From positions 194,062 through 258,061 of the forward strand of contig NZ_KQ954253.1 of NCBI RefSeq assembly GCF_001519065.1: 64,000 nt of DNA, written 5' to 3'. Each line of letters begins with the position of its first letter. Position 1 is the first letter of the stretch. The DNA is from Novosphingobium sp. FSW06-99 (GTDB taxonomy: Bacteria; Pseudomonadota; Alphaproteobacteria; Sphingomonadales; Sphingomonadaceae). Shown in pieces: positions 9,278 to 19,353 of this stretch. Below the pieces are notes generated by a model that did no database searches, was not told the DNA's origin, and saw only the letters and a program-made list of their open reading frames with translations. The translations under genes were made by a program, and so were the position numbers.

Positions 9278-11722
9278 ATGAATTCCCCCGTCGAATTGCA
9301 CGAACCTGCCGGTGCCAAGACGCTGGCGCTGCGCTCGACCGGTCTGGCGACACTCGATCCGGTCGAGGCCGCGCTGATCGATGCGTGGTGGCGGGCGGCC
9401 AATTACCTGTCGGTCGGGCAGATCTATCTTTATGACAATCCGCTGCTGCGCGACCCCCTGACGCTCGACCATGTCAAACCGCTGGTCGTCGGACATTGGG
9501 GAACCACTCCGGGGCAAACCTTCATCTATGCGCACCTCAATCGGGTGATCGTGTCGCATGATCTGGACATGATCTATATCGCCGGACCCGGGCACGGTGG
9601 CCCGGCGCTGGTGGGCGCGACGTATCTCGAAGGCAGCTATAGCGAGGTCTATCCAGGCATCAGCCGCGACACCGCCGGATTGAAAAAGCTGTTCACCCAG
9701 TTTTCGTTCCCCGGCGGGATTTCCAGTCATGTTGCACCGACCACGCCGGGATCGATCCACGAGGGCGGCGAACTGGGCTATTCGTTGAGCCACGCCTTTG
9801 GCGCGGCCTTCGACAATCCCGACCTTATCGTCGCCTGTGTAATCGGCGATGGCGAGGCAGAGACCGGGCCGCTGGCGACAGCATGGCATTCAAACAAGTT
9901 TCTCAGCGCCAGAACCGATGGCGCCGTGCTGCCGATCCTGCACCTCAACGGCTACAAGATCAGCAATCCGACCGTGCTGGCGCGGATCGATCCGGCCGAT
10001 CTGGAAAACCTGCTGACCGGCTATGGCTGGGCCCCCCTGTTTGTCGAAGGCGACGACCCGGCGGTGATGCACCAGACGATGGCGCGCGCCATGGATACTG
10101 CGATTGCGGCAATCCGGCGCATCCAGGACGATGCGCGCAAGAACCCGGCGCGGTGGGATGAACCGAGCCCGATGCCGCGCTGGCCCATGATCGTGCTGCG
10201 ATCGCCCAAAGGCTGGACCGGGCCCAAAGCGGTCGACGGCGTAGCGATCGAAGGTACATTTCACGCGCACCAGGTGCCGTTGCAAGTCGATGCCGATCGT
10301 CCCGGCCATGTCGCGCTGCTCGAAGCCTGGATGCGCAGCTATCGCCCGGAAGCACTGTTTGACGATCTGGGGCGGCTATTGCCCGAAATCGCGGCGCTGG
10401 CGCCGCAGGGCGGGCGACGCATGGGGGCCAACCCCCATGCCAACGGCGGATTGCTGCTGCGCGACTTGCACCTGCCCGATGTCCACGACCATGCCTGCAC
10501 CGTCCCTGCGCCAGGCGCGATCACGGCATCGGACATGGGCATCCTGGGCACATTCTTGCGCGATGTGGTGGAATTGAACCGCGCCTCGGCCAATTTCCGC
10601 CTGTTCGGCCCCGACGAGACGGTGTCGAACATGCTCGATGCGGTGTTCGATGTCACCAATCGGCAGTGGGAAGAAGCGATCATCACCCACGATGAATTCC
10701 TAGCCCCGGATGGGCGCGTGCTCGATGCCATGCTGTCCGAACACAATTGCGAAGGTTGGCTCGAAGGCTATCTGCTGACCGGCCGACACGGCATTTTCGC
10801 AAGCTACGAAGCGTTTGTGCGGATCATCGATTCGATGGCCAGCCAGCATGCCAAATGGCTGAAAGTCACCGCGCAATTGCCCTGGCGCAAGCCGATCGCA
10901 TCGCTGAACCTGCTGCTCTCGTCGCACGTGTGGCAGCAGGATCACAACGGGTTTACCCATCAGGACCCGGGATTTCTCGACCATATCCTGACCAAGAAAC
11001 CTGCCATCGTGCGCGCTTTTCTGCCGCCCGATGCCAATTGTCTGCTGGCGGTGATCGACCATTGCCTGCACAGCCGTCACCATATCAACGTGGTGGTCGC
11101 CGGCAAGCACGCGATGCCGCAATGGCTGACTATCGATGCGGCCATCGCCCATTGCGCACAAGGCATCGGCATCTGGAAATGGGCCAGCAACGACGGTGAT
11201 GCGGACGCCGACCCCGATCTGGTCATGGCCGCTTGCGGTGATACGCCCACACTCGAAGTGCTGGCCGCGGTCACCATCTTGCGCACGCATCTGCCCGATC
11301 TGCGCGTACGGGTCATCAATGTGGTCGATCTGACCACGCTGCATTTGGCCAACGAACATCCCCACGGGCTGACCGATGCGGATTATGATGCGCTGTTTAC
11401 CCGCACCCGGCCGGTAATATTTGCCTTTCACGGCTATCCCGGGCTGGTACAACGCTTGACCCACGCGCGCACAAACCGCACCCTGTCGGTGCACGGCTAT
11501 CAAGAGGAAGGTACCATCACCACTGCGTTCGACATTCGCGTGCAAAACGGGATCGATCGGTTTCACCTCGTGCTCGATGCGATCGGCCATTTGCCCGATC
11601 TGGGCAGCCGGGGCGCCTGGCTGGCCCAGACGATGCGCGACAAGCTGGCCGCGCATACGCGCTACATCGATGTGCACGGCAGGGATATGCCCGAAATCCG
11701 CGATTGGGTCTGGCCGCAATGA
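9278..11722 (+). CDS. xfp: Phosphoketolase (xylulose 5-phosphate/fructose 6-phosphate)
   Basis: An 814-aa protein, the normal length for the family. It cleaves xylulose 5-phosphate (and often fructose 6-phosphate) with phosphate to acetyl phosphate plus glyceraldehyde 3-phosphate (or erythrose 4-phosphate), using thiamine diphosphate. Signatures seen are [11 protein letters not shown], the phosphoketolase motif [16 protein letters not shown], and the ThDP/Mg motif [11 protein letters not shown]. The transketolase-like C-terminal half includes [12 protein letters not shown] and [17 protein letters not shown] [13 protein letters not shown]. Acetate kinase at 23580 would convert its acetyl phosphate to ATP. 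The stop overlaps the next start. Confidence 0.95.
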   Translation: MNSPVELHEPAGAKTLALRSTGLATLDPVEAALIDAWWRAANYLSVGQIYLYDNPLLRDPLTLDHVKPLVVGHWGTTPGQTFIYAHLNRVIVSHDLDMIYIAGPGHGGPALVGATYLEGSYSEVYPGISRDTAGLKKLFTQFSFPGGISSHVAPTTPGSIHEGGELGYSLSHAFGAAFDNPDLIVACVIGDGEAETGPLATAWHSNKFLSARTDGAVLPILHLNGYKISNPTVLARIDPADLENLLTGYGWAPLFVEGDDPAVMHQTMARAMDTAIAAIRRIQDDARKNPARWDEPSPMPRWPMIVLRSPKGWTGPKAVDGVAIEGTFHAHQVPLQVDADRPGHVALLEAWMRSYRPEALFDDLGRLLPEIAALAPQGGRRMGANPHANGGLLLRDLHLPDVHDHACTVPAPGAITASDMGILGTFLRDVVELNRASANFRLFGPDETVSNMLDAVFDVTNRQWEEAIITHDEFLAPDGRVLDAMLSEHNCEGWLEGYLLTGRHGIFASYEAFVRIIDSMASQHAKWLKVTAQLPWRKPIASLNLLLSSHVWQQDHNGFTHQDPGFLDHILTKKPAIVRAFLPPDANCLLAVIDHCLHSRHHINVVVAGKHAMPQWLTIDAAIAHCAQGIGIWKWASNDGDADADPDLVMAACGDTPTLEVLAAVTILRTHLPDLRVRVINVVDLTTLHLANEHPHGLTDADYDALFTRTRPVIFAFHGYPGLVQRLTHARTNRTLSVHGYQEEGTITTAFDIRVQNGIDRFHLVLDAIGHLPDLGSRGAWLAQTMRDKLAAHTRYIDVHGRDMPEIRDWVWPQ

Positions 11723-12321
11723 CGTCGATTTTGCCGACCGTCATGCTGATCCGGCATGGCGAGACTGCGTGGTCATTGTCGGGACAGCACACCGGACGCA
11801 CCGACATAGCGTTGACCGCGAACGGCGAGGCGATGGCGCGTGAGCTGGCGCCGATGCTTGCCCCGTTCCGGTTTTCGCACGTGTTTACCAGTCCGCTGCA
11901 ACGCGCGCGGCGCACCTGTCTGCTGGCCGTGAACGGACGCATGGCGGTAACCGATGCCGATCTCGCCGAATGGGATTATGGCCGGTACGAAGGGCTGGAC
12001 ACCCCCCAGGTGCACGCGCTGGACCCGGGCTGGAACGTGTTTACCGATGGCAGCCCGGGCGGCGAAAGCGTTGCCGATGTGGTTGCGCGCGCCGACCGCG
12101 TGATCGATCGGTTGCGCACGATGACCGGGCCGATTGCGGTGTTCAGCCACGCCCATTTTGGTCGTGTGCTGGCGGCGCGCTGGGTCGGACTGCCCGGTGC
12201 TGCGGGCGAACATCTGGTGCTCGATCCCGCTTCGTTGAGCGTGCTCGGCGCCAGGCCGGGATATCCCGCAGTCCCGGTGATCGTCCGCTGGAACGTGGTT
12301 GCGCCCGATCGGCTGATCTGA
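11719..12321 (+). CDS. Histidine phosphatase (phosphoglycerate mutase family)
   Basis: A 200-aa protein coupled to phosphoketolase by an ATGA overlap. It carries the phosphohistidine motif [20 protein letters not shown], the acid/base region WDYGRYEG and the second catalytic His in [11 protein letters not shown]. Small members of this family are usually sugar-phosphate or nucleotide phosphatases rather than true mutases. Coupling to phosphoketolase suggests a sugar-phosphate substrate; this is inference. Confidence 0.87.
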   Translation: MTSILPTVMLIRHGETAWSLSGQHTGRTDIALTANGEAMARELAPMLAPFRFSHVFTSPLQRARRTCLLAVNGRMAVTDADLAEWDYGRYEGLDTPQVHALDPGWNVFTDGSPGGESVADVVARADRVIDRLRTMTGPIAVFSHAHFGRVLAARWVGLPGAAGEHLVLDPASLSVLGARPGYPAVPVIVRWNVVAPDRLI

Positions 12322-12331
12322 ACCGCGCTGG

Positions 12332-12347
12332 GTAGATTCCGATCCTG
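12332..12347 (+). promoter_or_regulatory. Shared 16-bp motif, copy D (upstream of ABC/efflux operon)
   Basis: Reads GTAGATTCCGATCCTG, identical to copy B, ending 60 bp before the ABC ATPase start. Confidence 0.7.
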
Positions 12348-12407
12348 CCCCCTTGCCGCCGCCACGCTTAGCCCCGGTCTTCGCATTCGCAATCGCAAAG
12401 GCCAGTC

Positions 12408-13136
12408 ATGCCCGCCCCCGTGGCACCTCAAACATCGCCGCCAGCGATGGCGATATCGGCGCAGCACTTGTGCCGGGTGTTTGGCACGGGAGAAGCGCGC
12501 ACCATCGCGGTCAACGATGTAACGATCGACATTCCGATGGGCCAGATGCTGTACATCGTCGGCCCCTCGGGCAGCGGCAAGACCACCCTGCTCAGCATGA
12601 TTTCGGGTATCCTGCGGCCCAGCAGCGGGCGCGTGCTGGTCAAAGGGGTCGATGTCTGGGACCTGAGCGCCAGCGACGACGCCCGGTTCCGGTTGCACAA
12701 CATAGGCTTTGTGTTTCAAGATTTTCACTTGTTTCCGCGCCTGACCACCGCCGAAAATGTCGCGATTCCGCTGGTGTTGCGCGGTGTTGCATGGGGCAAG
12801 GCGATGGCCACGGCGGTGCAGACGCTGGCGCTGGTCGGGCTCGATAAGCGCGCCGACCTGCAACCGGTCAAGTTGAGCGGGGGCGAACAGCAACGCGTGG
12901 CGATTGCCCGGGCCATCATCACCCAGCCCGATATCCTGATCCTCGACGAACCGACCGCCTCGCTCGATGGCGACACCGGGCGCAATATCGTCGGGTTCGT
13001 CAAGACCCACTTGCTGACCCCGACGCGGGCGATCGTCATCGTTACCCATGATGCCCGCATCTATGAGTTCGCCAGTTCGATCCTGCACATGGAAGACGGC
13101 AAGCTATCAAGCCAGGAAGACAACACCAATGGCTGA
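12408..13136 (+). CDS. ABC transporter ATP-binding protein (MacB/LolD/DevA type)
   Basis: A 242-aa ATPase: Walker A GPSGSGKTTLL (~residue 52), Q-loop VFQDFHLFPRLT, ABC signature LSGGEQQRVAIARA (~155) and Walker B ILILDEPTAS. It is first in an operon with an HlyD adaptor, an outer-membrane factor and an FtsX-type permease. Together they would form a trans-envelope exporter similar to MacAB-TolC or cyanobacterial DevBCA. The stop overlaps the HlyD start by 8 bp. Confidence 0.92.
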   Translation: MPAPVAPQTSPPAMAISAQHLCRVFGTGEARTIAVNDVTIDIPMGQMLYIVGPSGSGKTTLLSMISGILRPSSGRVLVKGVDVWDLSASDDARFRLHNIGFVFQDFHLFPRLTTAENVAIPLVLRGVAWGKAMATAVQTLALVGLDKRADLQPVKLSGGEQQRVAIARAIITQPDILILDEPTASLDGDTGRNIVGFVKTHLLTPTRAIVIVTHDARIYEFASSILHMEDGKLSSQEDNTNG

Positions 13137-14283
13137 TCCGTCTCCCACACCGGATGTGCCGGTCAACCCGCCTGAAGCGCCCCTGCCCGCCAAACCTGCG
13201 TTGCCGGGCCGCATGCTGATGTTGGTGGCGTTGGCCGGGGTGATTTTTGCGGTGATCATCGCGATCATCCTCAATCGCCCGGTCAAGCCGCAACCCCCCG
13301 CATTCCAACCCAGCGCCAACCCCTATCCGCACGCGATCTTTGCCAATGGCATCATCGAAAGCGATCAGACCAGCGGTGAAAACCTCAACGTGTTTCCCGA
13401 AGTATCTGGGCCGGTTGTCGCGACATATGTCACCGAAGGACAGACGGTTCACGCCGGCCAACCGCTGTTTGCGATCGACAATTCGGTGCAATTGGCCACC
13501 ACCCGACAAGAGGGCCTGCAGGCAAAGGCCGCGCTGGCGCTGCTCAACGAGCTGAAGGCCGAACCGCGCCGCGAAACGCTGGCAGTGGTCGCATCGCAAT
13601 TGGGTCAGGCGCAGGCCACCTTGCAAACCCTGGCGCGCACCCGCGACAAAGTGATCCGATCGGCCGCGCTCGACCCGCGCTCGGTCAGCAAGGAAGCGCT
13701 CGATTCCGCGATCGACGCCGCCAGTGCGGCCCAGGCGGGGGTCGTCGTGGCCCAGCGGCAATTGAGCCTGACCCGGGCCGGTGCGTGGATCTACGATGTT
13801 CAGAACCAGGCGGCGCAATATGACGCGCTGTCGCACACTTATGCCGCAGGGCAGGCGTTGTTGGGGAAATACCTCGTCAAGGCGCCCAGCGATGGGGTGG
13901 TCATGGCGCTCAACATCCCCAAGGGTGGCTATGTCTCGTCGCTGGGCGCGTTTGACAGCTATACCGAAATGAATCTGCCCGCCGTGGTGCTGGGGCCGAA
14001 TGCAGGAACGCTGGCGGTCAGGGTCTATGTCGATGAAATCCTGCTGGCCGGGTTGCCGCATGGTGCAACGATCCAGGCGCAGATGTCCATTCGTGGCGCG
14101 AACCGGCAATTCGCGCTGCAGTTCGTGCGTATCCAGCCTTATGTCACGCCCAAGATCGAACTGTCGAACGAACGCCAGGAACAAGTCGATCTGCGGGTGC
14201 TGCCGGTGATCTTTCACTTCCGCACCGACCCCGCTTTCAAACTCTATCCGGGTGAGGAAGTTGATGTCTATATCCGCCAATAG
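13129..14283 (+). CDS. HlyD-family membrane-fusion (periplasmic adaptor) protein
   Basis: A 384-aa protein with a proline-rich cytosolic N-terminus, one transmembrane helix at ~residues 28-47, and the paired biotinyl/lipoyl-like half motifs (GPVVATYVTEGQTVHAGQPL and KAPSDGVVMALNIPKGGYV) around a coiled-coil region. It links the inner-membrane ABC transporter to the NodT outer-membrane factor. Its end overlaps the next gene by 20 bp. Confidence 0.88.
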   Translation: MADPSPTPDVPVNPPEAPLPAKPALPGRMLMLVALAGVIFAVIIAIILNRPVKPQPPAFQPSANPYPHAIFANGIIESDQTSGENLNVFPEVSGPVVATYVTEGQTVHAGQPLFAIDNSVQLATTRQEGLQAKAALALLNELKAEPRRETLAVVASQLGQAQATLQTLARTRDKVIRSAALDPRSVSKEALDSAIDAASAAQAGVVVAQRQLSLTRAGAWIYDVQNQAAQYDALSHTYAAGQALLGKYLVKAPSDGVVMALNIPKGGYVSSLGAFDSYTEMNLPAVVLGPNAGTLAVRVYVDEILLAGLPHGATIQAQMSIRGANRQFALQFVRIQPYVTPKIELSNERQEQVDLRVLPVIFHFRTDPAFKLYPGEEVDVYIRQ

Positions 14284-15724
14284 GGGCATCACGCTGATCG
14301 CCGGATGTGCCGTGCTGGGCGGCTGTGTGCTGGGTCCGAATTTCACCCGGCCCGCGCCCCCCCTGCTCGATCGCTACAGCAACGTCGCGCCCTCGGTGAT
14401 GACCGGCGATGGTATTACCCAGACCCCGGTTGTCGGCACTGGCCCCGCCCAGGCGTGGTGGCATGCCTTTGCCTCTCCCGCGCTCGATGCGCTGGTGGCA
14501 ACCGGCCTGCAGGCAAGCCCGTCGCTGAGTTCGGCCCGCGCAGCGCTGACCCAGAGCCGCGATCTGGCACAGGCAGGCGCAGGCGTGTTCTGGCCGCAGA
14601 TCAATGGCTCGGCCGATGCGACGCGCGAACACACCACCCCGACGCTGCTCGACGAAAATGGCCCCGGATCAACGTTCAGCCTCTACACCGCCGCAGGTTC
14701 CGTCAGCTATACGCTCGACCTGTTCGGCGGCGAACGGCGCGGCGTCGAAGCTTTGCGCGCGCAAGCCGAATACCAGCGTCAGGCGCTTGGTGCGGCATGG
14801 TTGTTGCTGACCGGCGGCATCGCCGACGCCGCGATCGCCCATGCCGGTTATGCCGAGGAAAGCACGAGTCTGGCCGCGATCGTGCGGATGGATGCCGCCC
14901 AGCGCGACATGCTGCACGCGCGCTTTGGCGCCGGATATGGCGCATGGGCCGATGTTTTGGTCGCCGAGCAGCAATTGGCGACCGATCGCGCCAGCCTGGC
15001 CCTGGTTCAGCAGCGACTGGCCGCCACGGTCACCCTGCTGGCCATGCTGATCGGGCGCGAACCGGCGGCGTGGGCGCCGCCCCTGCCCACGCTGGCCGAT
15101 CTGGGCCTGCCCGCCGACTTGCCGGTCAGCCTGCCCTCGCAACTGGTGCACCAGCGGCCCGACATTCTTCAGGCCGAAGCGAGTGTCCACCAGGCCAATG
15201 CCCAGATCGGCGTGGCCACGGCGGCGATGTACCCCTCGATCAGCCTGACCGGCAGCTATGGCACGGCCAGCACTGCACTGTCGCAACTGGCTGGTCCGGC
15301 CGGACGGTTCTGGAGCGTGGGTCCGGGCATCGACATCCCGATCTTTCGCGGCGGCACGCTGCGCAACAACCGGCGCGCGGCACAGGCCGCGCATGCCAAG
15401 GCGCTGGCCGATTATCGCCAGACCGTGCTCGTCGCGCTTGAACAAGTGACCGACTGTCTGGCCGCGCTCGACACCGATGCGCGTGTTTCGGCCGCCGACC
15501 ATGCCGCGTTCGCTGCCGCGCGCGGCAACCATGATCTGGCACAGGCCAATCTGGGGGCGGGGGTAATCGCCGAATTCGACGCGATGACGCTGACGCTGGC
15601 CGCCGAACGCGCGCGGCTGGTGGTGATCGGTGCCAAGGCGCAACGTTTGCAGGACGTGGTCGCGCTCGATCTGGCCTCGGGCGGAGGCTGGACCAGCACC
15701 CTGCCTGTCGGCGGCACGCGATAA
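14264..15724 (+). CDS. NodT-type outer-membrane efflux lipoprotein (TolC-like)
   Basis: A 486-aa protein starting at ATG 14264 after a GAGGAAG ribosome-binding site. The signal peptide ends in a lipobox LGGC, and VLGPNFTRPAPP follows, typical of RND/ABC outer-membrane factors. Two long helical OEP repeats are present (SARAALTQSRDLAQAG..., LGQ/LVHQRPDILQAEASVHQANAQIGVA). It forms the outer-membrane channel of the exporter. Confidence 0.9.
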   Translation: MSISANRGITLIAGCAVLGGCVLGPNFTRPAPPLLDRYSNVAPSVMTGDGITQTPVVGTGPAQAWWHAFASPALDALVATGLQASPSLSSARAALTQSRDLAQAGAGVFWPQINGSADATREHTTPTLLDENGPGSTFSLYTAAGSVSYTLDLFGGERRGVEALRAQAEYQRQALGAAWLLLTGGIADAAIAHAGYAEESTSLAAIVRMDAAQRDMLHARFGAGYGAWADVLVAEQQLATDRASLALVQQRLAATVTLLAMLIGREPAAWAPPLPTLADLGLPADLPVSLPSQLVHQRPDILQAEASVHQANAQIGVATAAMYPSISLTGSYGTASTALSQLAGPAGRFWSVGPGIDIPIFRGGTLRNNRRAAQAAHAKALADYRQTVLVALEQVTDCLAALDTDARVSAADHAAFAAARGNHDLAQANLGAGVIAEFDAMTLTLAAERARLVVIGAKAQRLQDVVALDLASGGGWTSTLPVGGTR

Positions 15725-16908
15725 TGCCAGGCACCGAACCTGTGGCCCCCGGCACTTCGGGCGGGGTGTTCAATCCCGGCTTGTATGTGATCGCGCTCAA
15801 GCTGCTCGTCAACGACCGCACCAAATTCTATTCGGTGGTGATCGGGATCACGTTTGCAGTGTTCCTGATGGTGCAGATGACATCGATGTTTGCAGGCATC
15901 CTGCAGCGATCGAGTTCGACCGTGGCCAATGTCGGGGCCAGCATCTGGGTGATGGACCCGGCAGTCAATACGGTCGCCAACATCATCCCGTTACCCAACT
16001 ATGTGCAGGATGCGGTGCGCAGCATGGACGGCGTGCGCTATGCGGTGCCGTTGTACATGGGCGGCGGGCTCGCCCGGTTGCACAATGGCGCCTATCAGAG
16101 CGTGACCGTAATCGGGTTGGACGACACCAGTCTCTATGGCCGACCCGACATGGAAAAGGGCGTAATCACCGACATCTATGGCGAGAACGGGTTCTTTGTC
16201 GTCAACGATTCCGAATATGCCAAGCTGAATTCGCCCGGCATCGGCGCGAGCTTTGAAATCAACGACCACCGGGCGGTGATCGTCGGCATTGCCAAAGTCG
16301 CCTCCAACGGCCTGTTCGGCGTGCCCACGCTGTACACAACGTACAATCGCGCGCTGCAATATCTGCCCCAGACACGATTTGCCGATGCCTATGTGCTGGT
16401 CGAACCCAAGACCCCCGCCGACATCCCGCGCATCCAGGCCGCGGTTGCGAAACTCGGCTATCTGGCGCTGACCAAGGACCAGTTCGATACCCGCATATCG
16501 CGCTTCTACACTTGGCAGACCGGTATCGGTGCCAACATCATGCTGATGTGCGTGATCAGCTTTATCGTCGGACTGTCGATCTCTGGCCAGACGTTCTATA
16601 CGTTCGTGCTGGAAAACATCGACAAGTTCGGCGCGTTGAAGGCGATCGGCGCACAAGGGCGCGAACTGGTTTTCATCATCATGTTTCAGGCGCTGTTTTC
16701 GGGGCTGGTCGGTTATGGCCTGGGCGTCGGCCTGTGTTCGCTGGTGATCGAAGTGGCGCGCACGACGATGCCCAATTACGCCGCACTGATCACGCTGGGC
16801 GACTTGTTGCTGGCTTTTGCGATGATGTTGGTGATCGCCGCGGTGTCGAGCGTGATCGCCGCGCGCAAAGTGCTCAGCATCGATCCCTTCGAGATCTTCC
16901 GTGACTGA
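15724..16908 (+). CDS. FtsX-like ABC transporter permease (DevC/MacB type)
   Basis: A 394-aa protein that starts in a TAATG overlap with the efflux lipoprotein gene. One N-terminal transmembrane helix (~residues 35-55), a large periplasmic domain (~60-265) and three C-terminal helices give the FtsX topology. The start KLLVNDRTKFYSVVIGITFAVFLM resembles DevC-type permeases that export lipids or glycolipids. The cargo is unknown. Confidence 0.88.
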   Translation: MPGTEPVAPGTSGGVFNPGLYVIALKLLVNDRTKFYSVVIGITFAVFLMVQMTSMFAGILQRSSSTVANVGASIWVMDPAVNTVANIIPLPNYVQDAVRSMDGVRYAVPLYMGGGLARLHNGAYQSVTVIGLDDTSLYGRPDMEKGVITDIYGENGFFVVNDSEYAKLNSPGIGASFEINDHRAVIVGIAKVASNGLFGVPTLYTTYNRALQYLPQTRFADAYVLVEPKTPADIPRIQAAVAKLGYLALTKDQFDTRISRFYTWQTGIGANIMLMCVISFIVGLSISGQTFYTFVLENIDKFGALKAIGAQGRELVFIIMFQALFSGLVGYGLGVGLCSLVIEVARTTMPNYAALITLGDLLLAFAMMLVIAAVSSVIAARKVLSIDPFEIFRD

Positions 16909-19210
16909 CGGCGATACCGGCCTGACGTCTGGCGAAGCAGATCGCCGCCGCGCCAAGGAAGGCCCCAACCGCGTCGATGAGGGACGGCCCGATCCGATCC
17001 GCCGGGCGCTCGGCAAATTCTGGGCGCCGGTGCCGTGGATGCTCGAAGCGGCGATCGTGCTGCAAATAACCTTGCACGAATATCCCGAAGCGGCGGGCAT
17101 CGCGGTGCTGCTGGTGTTCAACGCCGCGCTGGGTTTCTTTCAGGAAAGCCGGGCACAGGCCACGCTCGATGCGTTGACATCGCGGCTGGCGGTCAACGCC
17201 TCGGTACGGCGCGACGGGGCGTGGCGCAAAATCGCTGCGCCCGATCTGGTGCGCGGCGATGTGGTAAAGCTGTCGCTCGGCGCCGTGGTGCCCGCCGATG
17301 TACGCCTGATCGGCGGCGCGGTGCTGATCGATCAGTCGATGCTGACCGGCGAATCCGTGCCTGCGGAGGCCGGGCCGGGATTCGAAACGTTCGCCGGCGC
17401 ATTGATCGAACGCGGCGAGGCAGTGGCGCTGGTGACGGCGATCGGCGGCAAAACCAAATTCGGACGCAGCGCAGACCTGATCCGCACCGCCTATGTCGAA
17501 AGCACCGAGCAAAAGGCGATTTTCCGCGTGGTGCGCAACCTTGCGCTGTTCAATGGCGGTGTCACCGCGTTGATGGTGGGCATCGGCGTGTTCGGGCTTG
17601 GTCTTTCGGCGCGGCAGATCGTGCCGCTGGTGCTGGTTGCCCTGCTTGCCTCGATCCCTGCCGCCTTGCCGTCGATGTTTACGCTGGCGGCCACCGTCGG
17701 CGCGCGTACGGTGGCCCGGCGCGGGGTCCTGCCCACCCGATTGTCGGCGCTCGACGAGGCAGCGGTGATGGATATTCTGTGCGCAGACAAGACCGGCACG
17801 CTGACACGCAATGCGTTGACGGTGGCCAAGTGCCAGCCGTTGCCAGGCTTCGATGCGGCCGATGTGCTTGCCATGGCTGCGCTGGCCAGTTCCGATGGCG
17901 GTGCCGATCCGCTGGACGCGGCCATTCGGGCAGCCGCCGGTACGGCAAACCCGCGCGGATGGCTGCGCACCGGTTTTTCTCCCTTCGATCCGGCGATCAA
18001 GATGTCGGCCGCAACCGCGAAGGACGCCGCAGGCGCCATCATCCGGATCACCAAGGGTGCGCTGGCTGCTGTCAGCGCGAAAGCCACCAGCGAGGTCACG
18101 GCAATGGTCGAGGATCTGCAAGCCAAAGGGTATCGCGTGCTGGTGGTGGCGTGCGGCACCAAGGCGCCGCTGACTGTCGCCGGAGCGATCGCGATGAGCG
18201 ACCCGCCGCGCCCCGATACCGGACCATTGATCGCCCGGCTGCTTGCCCTGGGCGTGCGCGCAGTCATGGTTACCGGCGATGGCGCGGTCACCGCGCGGGT
18301 GGTTGCCGATGCCGTGGGAATTACCGGTCCGACTTGCCCCGCCGGCCCGATCGCACAAGTCTCTGGCATCGAGCATTATGGGGTGTTCGCCGGCGTTCTG
18401 CCCGAAGACAAGTTCGCGCTGGTCAAGGCGTTGCAACGCGCCGGGCACGTCGTCGGAATGTGTGGCGATGGTGCCAACGATGCGCCAGCCTTGCGCCAGG
18501 CGCAAATGGGCATTGCGGTATCGACCGCTACCGATGTCGCCAAATCGGCGGCGGGCATCGTGCTGACCGATGCGGGCCTTGGCGGGATTGTCGCCGTGGT
18601 TGAAGAAGGACGCGCAACGTTCCAACGCATCCTGACGTTCACGCTGCGATCGCTTGTCCACAAGGCGGCACAAGTGCTGATGCTGCTGGTCGGCCTGATC
18701 ATGACCGGCGGGGCGGTGCTGACCCCGATGCTGATGGTCATGGTCATGGTCGGGGGCGATTTCATCGCGCTGACATCGGCCACCGACAACGTCCAACCCT
18801 CGGCCAGGCCCAATGTCTGGCGGCTGCGCAACCTTTCGATTGTGAGCGCAGTGCTGGGTCTGTGCGATCTGGTATTCTGCGCGGCAATTCTGGGCGTTGG
18901 CCACTATCATATGCAGCTTGGCCTTCGCGCGCTGCAAACGCTGACCATGATAACCATGGTCTACAGCGGTCAGGCAATCTTCTACGTCGTGCGCGAGAGG
19001 CACCGCCTGGGCAAGAGCCGACCGGGCAATCTGCTGCTGGCGGGATCGGCGCTGGAAATTGCCGTCTTTTCCACTTTGGCCGCGCAGGGTTGGTTGATGG
19101 CGCGATTACCCTTGGCGATCATGGCGGCGGTGTTCGGTGGGGCGATCGTCCTGGCGTTGGTGCTCGACACAATCAAACTGGCGCTGTTGCGCGTTCTGCC
19201 GATCGAATAA
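16901..19210 (+). CDS. P-type ATPase, plasma-membrane proton-efflux type (P3A)
   Basis: A 769-aa ATPase starting GTG at 16901, overlapping the permease stop. It shows the actuator TGES motif (MLTGESVPAE), the phosphorylation site DKTGTLT (Asp near residue 296), and the hinge MCGDGANDAPALRQAQMG. M4 carries SIPAALPSMF, as in plant/fungal-type H+-ATPases, rather than a CPC-type metal motif. It would extrude protons, consistent with an acid-stress role where acetate is made. Physical coupling to an exporter operon is unusual. Confidence 0.9.
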   Translation: MTDGDTGLTSGEADRRRAKEGPNRVDEGRPDPIRRALGKFWAPVPWMLEAAIVLQITLHEYPEAAGIAVLLVFNAALGFFQESRAQATLDALTSRLAVNASVRRDGAWRKIAAPDLVRGDVVKLSLGAVVPADVRLIGGAVLIDQSMLTGESVPAEAGPGFETFAGALIERGEAVALVTAIGGKTKFGRSADLIRTAYVESTEQKAIFRVVRNLALFNGGVTALMVGIGVFGLGLSARQIVPLVLVALLASIPAALPSMFTLAATVGARTVARRGVLPTRLSALDEAAVMDILCADKTGTLTRNALTVAKCQPLPGFDAADVLAMAALASSDGGADPLDAAIRAAAGTANPRGWLRTGFSPFDPAIKMSAATAKDAAGAIIRITKGALAAVSAKATSEVTAMVEDLQAKGYRVLVVACGTKAPLTVAGAIAMSDPPRPDTGPLIARLLALGVRAVMVTGDGAVTARVVADAVGITGPTCPAGPIAQVSGIEHYGVFAGVLPEDKFALVKALQRAGHVVGMCGDGANDAPALRQAQMGIAVSTATDVAKSAAGIVLTDAGLGGIVAVVEEGRATFQRILTFTLRSLVHKAAQVLMLLVGLIMTGGAVLTPMLMVMVMVGGDFIALTSATDNVQPSARPNVWRLRNLSIVSAVLGLCDLVFCAAILGVGHYHMQLGLRALQTLTMITMVYSGQAIFYVVRERHRLGKSRPGNLLLAGSALEIAVFSTLAAQGWLMARLPLAIMAAVFGGAIVLALVLDTIKLALLRVLPIE

Positions 19211-19234
19211 TACCAAGGTGCACTGACGCGCAGT

Positions 19235-19321
19235 CATACCTCCCGCCCCTCTTCCCCGCACGACCACCATAACCTGATGGTATCGTTGGTGGTCGGGCGT
19301 GGAGGAGGAGCGGGAGGTATG
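19235..19321. terminator. Long two-armed inverted repeat between convergent genes
   Basis: Outer arms 19235-19246 and 19310-19321 (CATACCTCCCGC and its complement) are perfect. Inner arms 19257-19269 and 19287-19299 match with one mismatch. The hairpin spans 87 bp between the convergent ATPase and 19354 genes. It lacks a T-run, so termination is likely but not certain; a structured repeat element is an alternative. Confidence 0.5.
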
Positions 19322-19353
19322 AACAGCGCTTTGCGCGGCCTGGTAAAAGCCGA

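Noticed and set aside
16874..19003. A 709-codon open frame opposite the P-type ATPase
   Set aside because: Antisense to a gene with intact DKTGT and hinge motifs; its composition (His/Arg/Gln-rich) is typical of a shadow.
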